Notes under the pieces: model-generated | The model's input: only the letters and a program-made list of their open reading frames with translations | The model's database searches: none | What the model was told of the DNA's origin: nothing | Source of the DNA: Oxalobacteraceae bacterium | Lineage (GTDB): Bacteria; Pseudomonadota; Gammaproteobacteria; Burkholderiales; Burkholderiaceae_D | Assembly (NCBI GenBank): GCA_021768485.1 | Contig: JAIZVZ010000002.1 | Coordinates: 1 to 64,000, forward strand | Length of the DNA: 64,000 nucleotides | Direction: 5' to 3' | Shown: positions 58,819 to 64,000 of the stretch, piece by piece | How positions within the stretch are numbered: the first letter of the stretch is position 1 | Layout of the letters: each line of letters begins with the position of its first letter | Position numbers and translations under genes: made by a program

Positions 58819-59610
58819 TTACAGATAATCTTCCGCATTCAAGCCCATCACGTGCGAAAAACCGCCGTCGACATACGTGATCTCGCCGGTAATGCCGGAG
58901 GCCAGATCCGACAGCATGAAGGCCGAAGTATTGCCGACTTCTTCGATCGTCACATTGCGGCGCAGCGGTGCGTGCGATGCCGCAAAGCCGAGCAGCTTGC
59001 CGAAATCCTTGATGCCGGAAGCGGCCAGGGTCTTGATCGGGCCGGCCGAAATGCCGTTGACGCGGATGCCTTTTTGGCCGAGCGATTCCGCCAGGTAGCG
59101 GACCGAGGCTTCCAGCGAGGCCTTGGCCAGGCCCATGGTGTTGTAGTAAGGAATGGCGCGCACCGAGCCCAGATAGGTCAGTGTCAGCAATGCCGAACTC
59201 GGACGCAGCATCGGCAAGGCGGCCTTGGCCATCGCCGGAAAGCTGTAGGCGGAAATGTCGTGGGCGATCTTGAAGCCTTCACGCGAAAAGCCTTCGAGGA
59301 AATCGCCGGCGATCGCTTCGCGCGGCGCAAAGCCGATTGCGTGCACCAGGCCGTCGAGGTGATCCCAGCTTTTTGCCAGGTCGGCAAACACGGCGTTGAT
59401 TTGTTCGTCGCTGGAAACGTCGCAATCGAATACCAGGCTGCTGTCGAACTCCTTGGCGAATTCGCTGATGCGATCCTTGAACCGTTCGCCGACGTAGGTG
59501 AAGGCCAATTCAGCACCTTCACGGTGGCAGGCCTTGGCAATGCCGTAGGCGATGGAACGGTTGGACAACAGTCCGGTGATCAGGATTTTTTTACCTTGCA
59601 AAAATGCCAT
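58819..59610 (-). CDS. fabI: Enoyl-[acyl-carrier-protein] reductase (NADH)
   Basis: 263 residues. Reduces trans-2-enoyl-ACP in the last step of each fatty acid elongation cycle; target of triclosan. FabI marks: [35 protein letters not shown], the catalytic Tyr-x6-Lys in [20 protein letters not shown] and [30 protein letters not shown] at the end. A GGAG ribosome site precedes ATG 59610, and just upstream is a perfect 9-base inverted repeat (59629-59650), possibly an operator. Confidence 0.96.
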   Translation of the reverse strand: MAFLQGKKILITGLLSNRSIAYGIAKACHREGAELAFTYVGERFKDRISEFAKEFDSSLVFDCDVSSDEQINAVFADLAKSWDHLDGLVHAIGFAPREAIAGDFLEGFSREGFKIAHDISAYSFPAMAKAALPMLRPSSALLTLTYLGSVRAIPYYNTMGLAKASLEASVRYLAESLGQKGIRVNGISAGPIKTLAASGIKDFGKLLGFAASHAPLRRNVTIEEVGNTSAFMLSDLASGITGEITYVDGGFSHVMGLNAEDYL

Positions 59611-59959
59611 CTAAGACTCCAAGTGCTCACGCAAGTTCAATAACTTGCGTTTCGGGTTATTTTTATTCGGGCGTGGCCTGCGGCAATGATGGCCGTAAGG
59701 ATCTAGCGCAAGATTGTAGGGCGTCCGGGCGATAACTGCAACTCTTGTGCGCTTGATGCCCGGTATTGGCATCTTGCCTGCAAGATCAAACAACGCTGTT
59801 GCAGCAGGGGAGAACGCGGCATATTGGCCTGTGTTGCCGGGATATCGGACACTTTTAGCTGGCATGTCAGGATCTTGGCACGCCAGCGCGGCGCCGCGCG
59901 CCCGCTCGCCCCGGGCTTGTGTGTGGATGGGCGAGGCGGGGAGAGCGAACATGAATGAC
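59611..59959. other. Intergenic region between fabI and mltD
   Basis: A 349-base gap. It holds the palindrome at 59629-59650 and presumably the fabI promoter. No gene is seen. Confidence 0.6.
59629..59650 (-). promoter_or_regulatory. Palindrome upstream of fabI
   Basis: ACGCAAGTT-CAAT-AACTTGCGT is a perfect 9-base inverted repeat with a 4-base centre, 18 bases before the fabI start. It is either an operator for a fatty-acid regulator or a leader hairpin. Confidence 0.55.
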
Positions 59960-61540
59960 TCAGGCGCGGCGTTTTTGCGAAGCCCGGCTGCGTGTTGCCG
60001 GCGCGCTCTTGCGTTGCGGCGCATGGGTGCTTGCCCGGCTTGCCGGCGTAAATCTGACGCTGGCGGCCTTGATGGCGCCGCTGGACTTGCCATAGCTGGC
60101 CCGGATCGGACTTTTCGCGCTGTCATGCTTGTTACTGTAGGGGACATCGAGTTTCAGGCTCTGGCCGCTGGTCAGCTTGTCGTGCTTTAGGCCGTTGAGC
60201 GACTTGATTTGCGCCACGCTGATCTTATAGCGTTGCGCCAGCGCCGCCAGCGTATCGCGCTTGCCGGCACGGATGCTGATGCGGCGGCTGTCGGGCAGAT
60301 CGGGTTCGGTGGCAATCACGGCGCTGTCGGCCACTTCCGGTGCGATATCCTTGTCGGCCGAGCTGGCCGTCTTGGGCACCAGAATCGTCGAACCGGCTTT
60401 CAGGCGCATGCGCGCCGGGATATTGTTGACTTCGCGGATGATGGCTGCGGTCGTGCCCAGTTTCGAGGCCAGCGTTTCGATGCGTTCGCGGGCCGAGGTG
60501 ATCTTGTGCGTGGTCCAGGACGACAAGGCGCTGCCCCAGTTCGACAGATTGGCCTTGAAGCGGGCGGCATTTTCTTGCGGTAATAAAATCTGCGTCTTGG
60601 CGCTGCCGGTGATGACGGGGCGATTAAACTGCGGATTGAGCGCCTTGAAATCTTCGAGCGACATTTCGGCCAGTTGCGCGGCAACCTTGACGTCGATATC
60701 GCTGGTCTTGCCGATGGTAATGAAATACGGCTGGTTGTCGACCTTTGGCAGCGTCAGATTGTAGAGGCCCGGATTGGCAATGATCTGCTTGACCGCCTGC
60801 AACTTCGGATAGTAATTGCGGGTTTCCTGCGGCATCAGCGGGGCCAGGCTGTTATAGTCGATCGGCTTGCCCATGGACTGGTTTTTCTTGACGGCGCGGG
60901 CTACATTGCCTTCGCCCCAGTTATATGCGGCGAGTGCAAGTTGCCAGTCGCCAAACATGGTGTGCAGGCGCTGCAGATAAGTCAGGGCCGCATCGGTGGA
61001 GGCCAGTACACCGCGCCGCTCGTCCTTGAACATGGTCTGCTTGAGATTGAAATCCTTGGCCGTCGATGGGATGAATTGCCACATGCCGGCCGCGTTGGCG
61101 GTCGAAAAAGCCTGCGGATTGAAGGCCGACTCGATGAAAGGCAGGAGCGCCAGCTCGGTTGGCATGCCGCGTTTTTCGAGTTCCTGGACCACATGGAACA
61201 GATAGCGCGAGGCTCTGTTCGTGGTGCGCATGATGTAATCGGGACGGCTGCTATACCATTTGAGCTGGCTGGCCACCTGCTCGTTTTCGAGGTCGGGGAT
61301 CGAAAAGCCCGAGCGGATGCGGCCCCAGACGTCGATTTCTTCCATGGTCAGCACGGTCGCATCCTCGTTCGGCTGCTTGCCGGGGCCGAAAGCCGGCGAG
61401 GCGCTGTTCTCGGGGGTGCTCAGTTTCAGACTCAGTCCGGCGGTCTGGGTGACGGGAAAATCGGTGGCGGAGGCCAAATTCGACGCGCCAACGAGCAGCA
61501 TAGCTAGAGTCGTGGCGATCGGGATCAGTATTTGGCGCAT
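59960..61540 (-). CDS. mltD: Membrane-bound lytic murein transglycosylase D
   Basis: 526 residues with a signal peptide (IPIATTLAMLLVGASNLASA). It cleaves peptidoglycan between MurNAc and GlcNAc. The SLT domain (about 110-230) has the catalytic Glu in LPFIESAFNPQAFSTANAAG and MWQFIPSTAKDFNL, YLQRLHTMFGDWQLALAAYN and WGEGNVARAV. Two LysM-type modules follow (about 335-385 and 415-465, RDTLAALAQRYKISVAQIKS). The C-terminal 55 residues are basic and Ser/Ala-rich. The gene stands alone. Confidence 0.9.
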   Translation of the reverse strand: MRQILIPIATTLAMLLVGASNLASATDFPVTQTAGLSLKLSTPENSASPAFGPGKQPNEDATVLTMEEIDVWGRIRSGFSIPDLENEQVASQLKWYSSRPDYIMRTTNRASRYLFHVVQELEKRGMPTELALLPFIESAFNPQAFSTANAAGMWQFIPSTAKDFNLKQTMFKDERRGVLASTDAALTYLQRLHTMFGDWQLALAAYNWGEGNVARAVKKNQSMGKPIDYNSLAPLMPQETRNYYPKLQAVKQIIANPGLYNLTLPKVDNQPYFITIGKTSDIDVKVAAQLAEMSLEDFKALNPQFNRPVITGSAKTQILLPQENAARFKANLSNWGSALSSWTTHKITSARERIETLASKLGTTAAIIREVNNIPARMRLKAGSTILVPKTASSADKDIAPEVADSAVIATEPDLPDSRRISIRAGKRDTLAALAQRYKISVAQIKSLNGLKHDKLTSGQSLKLDVPYSNKHDSAKSPIRASYGKSSGAIKAASVRFTPASRASTHAPQRKSAPATRSRASQKRRA

Positions 61541-61875
61541 GAATGAGGATCGAATAATGACAGTCGATTTTTAGATTCGAATGACGAAGTGTACGGAACA
61601 GGCTTTCGCTCCGTCAAGCCTTAATTGGACTTAATTACAGTTAGTTTCATGTTATTTGATCTCCATATAAGGCTATTTAACATTTAATCGGCATTGTATC
61701 GCTCAGGCGTGATTTTTTGCCCCGGCTTGTCATGGCCGCGTTTTTACCCTGTTTTCGTCCTGTTTTTTTCCTGCTATTTCGCTATTGTTCCGTTATTATT
61801 GCCCATGCGCGATCGCTTCAATCCTGTCATCAGAGGCAGGATCGGGGCGCTATTGTCGTTTATTGAAAGTGCAAA
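61541..61875. other. Divergent intergenic region mltD / DODA
   Basis: A 335-base AT-rich gap that must hold the promoters of mltD (minus) and the dioxygenase gene (plus). No conspicuous repeat or gene is seen. Confidence 0.6.
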
Positions 61876-62679
61876 ATGAAGAAAGATTTGACTGCGGCTG
61901 CGAGCGGCCTGATGCCGGCCGTATTCTTTGGCCACGGCAGCCCGATGCATGCGCTCGGCGACGACATCTATACGCAAACCTGGCAAGCGCTGGGCCGGCA
62001 ATTGCCGCGCCCGCAAGCGATCCTGATGGTGTCGGCGCACTGGACCACGCATGGCACGCAGGTCACCGCCATGGCGCAGCCACGGACCATTCATGATTTT
62101 GGCGGTTTTCCGCAGGCCTTGTTCGATATGCGCTACTGGGCGCCCGGCTCGCCCGCACTGGCGCAGCGCGTGCAGCAGGTGCTGGCGCCATTGACGGTCG
62201 GTCTCGATCACGACTGGGGATTCGATCATGGCGCCTGGGCCGTGCTGGGCAAGGCCTATCCCGAAGCCGATATTCCGGTTGTGCAATTGAGTCTCGACCT
62301 CAGCCAGCCGCCGTCCTATCATTTTGCCTTGGGGCAAAAATTGGCACTGTTGCGCCGCGAAGGCATCATGATCGCCGGCAGCGGCAACGTGGTCCATAAT
62401 CTGCGCCGCCTGGCGCCCGGGGCCGCCGCGCACGACTGGGCGCAGCGTTTTAACGAGCGGGTCCGCCGTCATCTGGCCGGCGCCCGGTTCCGCGAATTGG
62501 CCGATTTCGCACAGTGGGGCGACGATGCCCGGCTGGCGGTGCCGACGGTCGAGCATTATTTGCCCCTGCTGTATGTGCTGGGCGCAGCCAGCCCCGGGGA
62601 AAGGGCCGAGATTGCCGTCGACGGGATTGAGATGGGCTCGCTGTCGATGCTGACGGCGGTCGTCGGCGCTGCGGCCTGA
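61876..62679 (+). CDS. ygiD: 4,5-DOPA dioxygenase extradiol (DODA-type ring-cleavage dioxygenase)
   Basis: 267 residues. Class III extradiol dioxygenase fold with the metal His ligands in VFFGHGSPMHALG, VSAHWTTHGT and GSGNVVHNLRRL, and the conserved FGGFPQALFDMRYWAPGSPA and GFDHGAWAVLGKAYPEADIP segments. In plants such proteins open DOPA; in bacteria YgiD acts on DOPA and similar catechols, but the natural substrate is unknown. An intergenic region of 106 bases leads to prfC. Confidence 0.9.
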   Translation: MKKDLTAAASGLMPAVFFGHGSPMHALGDDIYTQTWQALGRQLPRPQAILMVSAHWTTHGTQVTAMAQPRTIHDFGGFPQALFDMRYWAPGSPALAQRVQQVLAPLTVGLDHDWGFDHGAWAVLGKAYPEADIPVVQLSLDLSQPPSYHFALGQKLALLRREGIMIAGSGNVVHNLRRLAPGAAAHDWAQRFNERVRRHLAGARFRELADFAQWGDDARLAVPTVEHYLPLLYVLGAASPGERAEIAVDGIEMGSLSMLTAVVGAAA

Positions 62680-62785
62680 GAAGCCGGCCAGCGGCCGGGG
62701 CCGTCAATCGGGATTAGACTTGGCGGCCAATAAACGGTAAAATTCAGCCCTTTTTGCTGGGCTTTTTGCCCGATATGGAAATCCG

Positions 62786-64000
62786 ATGTCCACCGATCCG
62801 AATACTGTTGATGCCTTGCCTGCCGATTTCGTGGCCGATTCCGCGTCCGACGACGCCCCGAAAGCGCGCAGCGCTGTTCCCGCGGCCGTATTGGCAAGCG
62901 AAGTGGCGCGCCGCCGCACCTTCGGCATTATTTCGCATCCGGATGCCGGCAAAACCACGCTGACTGAAAAGCTGCTGCTGTTTTCGGGCGCGATCCAGCT
63001 GGCCGGCACGGTCAAGGCCAGAAAGAGCGGACGCCATGCGACCTCGGACTGGATGGAGATCGAAAAGCAGCGCGGCATTTCGGTGGCCAGCTCGGTCATG
63101 CAGTTCGAGCACCGCGAGCACGTCGTCAATCTGCTCGACACCCCGGGCCACCAGGATTTTTCCGAAGACACCTACCGCGTGCTGACTGCGGTCGACTCGG
63201 CGCTGATGGTGATCGATGCCGCCAAGGGTGTCGAAGCGCAGACCATCAAGCTGCTCGACGTCTGCCGCATGCGCAATACGCCTATCATCACTTTCATGAA
63301 CAAGATGGACCGCGAAACGCGCGATCCGCTCGAATTGCTGGACGAACTCGAATCGGTGCTCAAGATCGAATGTGCGCCGGTGACCTGGCCTATCGGCATG
63401 GGCAAGACCTTCCGCGGCGTCTATCACCTGATGCGCGACGAGATCATGCTGTTTGCGCCCGGCAGCGAGAAAGCCGACCAGAGCTTCGAAGTGGTCAAGG
63501 GCATCGACAATCCGCGTCTGCAACAGATGTTCCCGCTCGAAATCGAACAATTGAAAATGGAAGTCGAGCTGGTCAAGGGCGCTTCCCATCCCTTCGATCT
63601 GCAGCAGTTTCTGGCCGGGGTGCAGACCCCGGTGTTTTTCGGCTCGGCCATCAATAACTTCGGCGTGCGCGAAATCCTCTCGGCGCTGGTCGACTGGGCG
63701 CCGGCGCCGTGCGAGCGCGACGCCACGCTGCGTTCGGTAGCGCCCAATGAAGCGCCGTTTTCGGGCTTCGTGTTCAAGATCCAGGCCAATATGGACCCGG
63801 CCCATCGCGACCGTATCGCGTTTTTGCGCGTGTGCTCGGGCCATTTCGAGCGCGGCATGAAGATCAAGCATCTGCGCCTGAACCGCGATATCAAGGTTTC
63901 CAATGTCGTCACTTTCATGGCGTCCTCGCGCGAACAGGTCGAGGATGCCTATGCTGGCGACATCATCGGTTTGCCGAACCACGGCAATATGCAGATCGGC
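62786..64000 (+). CDS. prfC: Peptide chain release factor 3, N-terminal part
   Basis: The frame stays open to the window end, so only about 405 of some 530-560 residues are present. RF3 is a GTPase that recycles RF1/RF2 after termination. GTPase motifs: G1 [15 protein letters not shown], switch [16 protein letters not shown]3 [17 protein letters not shown] and G4 [11 protein letters not shown]. It has about 38 residues before the conserved start of the G domain ([17 protein letters not shown]), where most RF3 have about 8; this extension is acidic and low-complexity. Downstream sequence is outside the window. Confidence 0.94.
   Translation, partial: MSTDPNTVDALPADFVADSASDDAPKARSAVPAAVLASEVARRRTFGIISHPDAGKTTLTEKLLLFSGAIQLAGTVKARKSGRHATSDWMEIEKQRGISVASSVMQFEHREHVVNLLDTPGHQDFSEDTYRVLTAVDSALMVIDAAKGVEAQTIKLLDVCRMRNTPIITFMNKMDRETRDPLELLDELESVLKIECAPVTWPIGMGKTFRGVYHLMRDEIMLFAPGSEKADQSFEVVKGIDNPRLQQMFPLEIEQLKMEVELVKGASHPFDLQQFLAGVQTPVFFGSAINNFGVREILSALVDWAPAPCERDATLRSVAPNEAPFSGFVFKIQANMDPAHRDRIAFLRVCSGHFERGMKIKHLRLNRDIKVSNVVTFMASSREQVEDAYAGDIIGLPNHGNMQIG

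Noticed and set aside
62744-63982. 412-codon open frame on the minus strand
   Set aside because: Antisense to prfC, which has all GTPase motifs.

Overview
The window is chromosomal DNA from a high-GC betaproteobacterium of the order Burkholderiales, most likely family Oxalobacteraceae (the Janthinobacterium, Herminiimonas, Collimonas group). The evidence is the hemC-hemD-hemX-hemY-ppa order, a phasin and PHA synthase, a solo FMN-riboswitch-controlled ribB, a 'pyrophosphate-type' phosphofructokinase and a nadE-glnB pair. I see no rRNA, tRNA, CRISPR array, transposase, phage gene or plasmid function. About 54 protein genes fill the window; the first (hemC) and last (prfC) are cut by the window edges.

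Layout. 1-4272: late haem synthesis operon (hemC', hemD, hemX, hemY) and inorganic pyrophosphatase. 4387-7757: cysteine/O-acetylserine exporter-like EamA protein, an NTF2-like protein, a small RcnB-like periplasmic protein and a DUF482/FemAB-like acyltransferase. 7837-11908: NAD synthetase, PII protein, tRNA acp3U transferase (DTW) and PPi-type PFK. 12250-16859: minus-strand run of stress and redox genes (CsbD, PRC-barrel, VOC, MarC, an orphan, Smr, TrxB). 17492-22402: ftsK-lolA-rarA and a monooxygenase-like protein. 22704-31027: iron locus with a Fur-box-preceded TonB-dependent siderophore receptor, PiuC, PepSY membrane protein, DUF2271, DUF4198, ApbE and a membrane-anchored diflavin reductase, then a ferritin-like protein. 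31346-36728: signalling (degenerate GGDEF protein, PAS histidine kinase plus receiver) and exopolyphosphatase. 37088-41985: phasin, ribB with FMN riboswitch, universal stress protein, PHA synthase. 42114-45089: modABC-modE with a ModE-like box. 45219-49465: FlxA-like protein with a repeat tail, TPR glycosyltransferase, VOC protein, nitroreductase. 49538-55908: leuA behind a leucine-rich leader peptide, and a 1377-residue Pls/PosA-type synthetase. 56201-64000: RhlE helicase, an orphan secreted protein, FabI, MltD, DODA-type dioxygenase and the start of prfC.

How the genes work together. The iron locus reads as one transcription unit that could carry NADPH electrons through a flavoprotein and a PepSY membrane protein to a covalently flavinylated periplasmic DUF2271 protein, which would reduce imported ferric siderophore. 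Flavin supply is controlled by the riboswitch-ribB unit elsewhere in the window. Carbon and energy storage genes (phasin, PHA synthase, ppx) and pyrophosphate genes (ppa, PPi-PFK) fit an aerobic heterotroph with PHA storage.

Most notable signals: the single-module Pls/PosA synthetase with a basic-amino-acid-like pocket; the flavin electron-transfer iron locus; a leaderless-looking Leu leader peptide before leuA; a FlxA-like gene whose frame stays open for 63 repeat-rich codons past its stop, up to an intrinsic terminator; and about ten unrelated short-period tandem-repeat arrays scattered between and inside genes.
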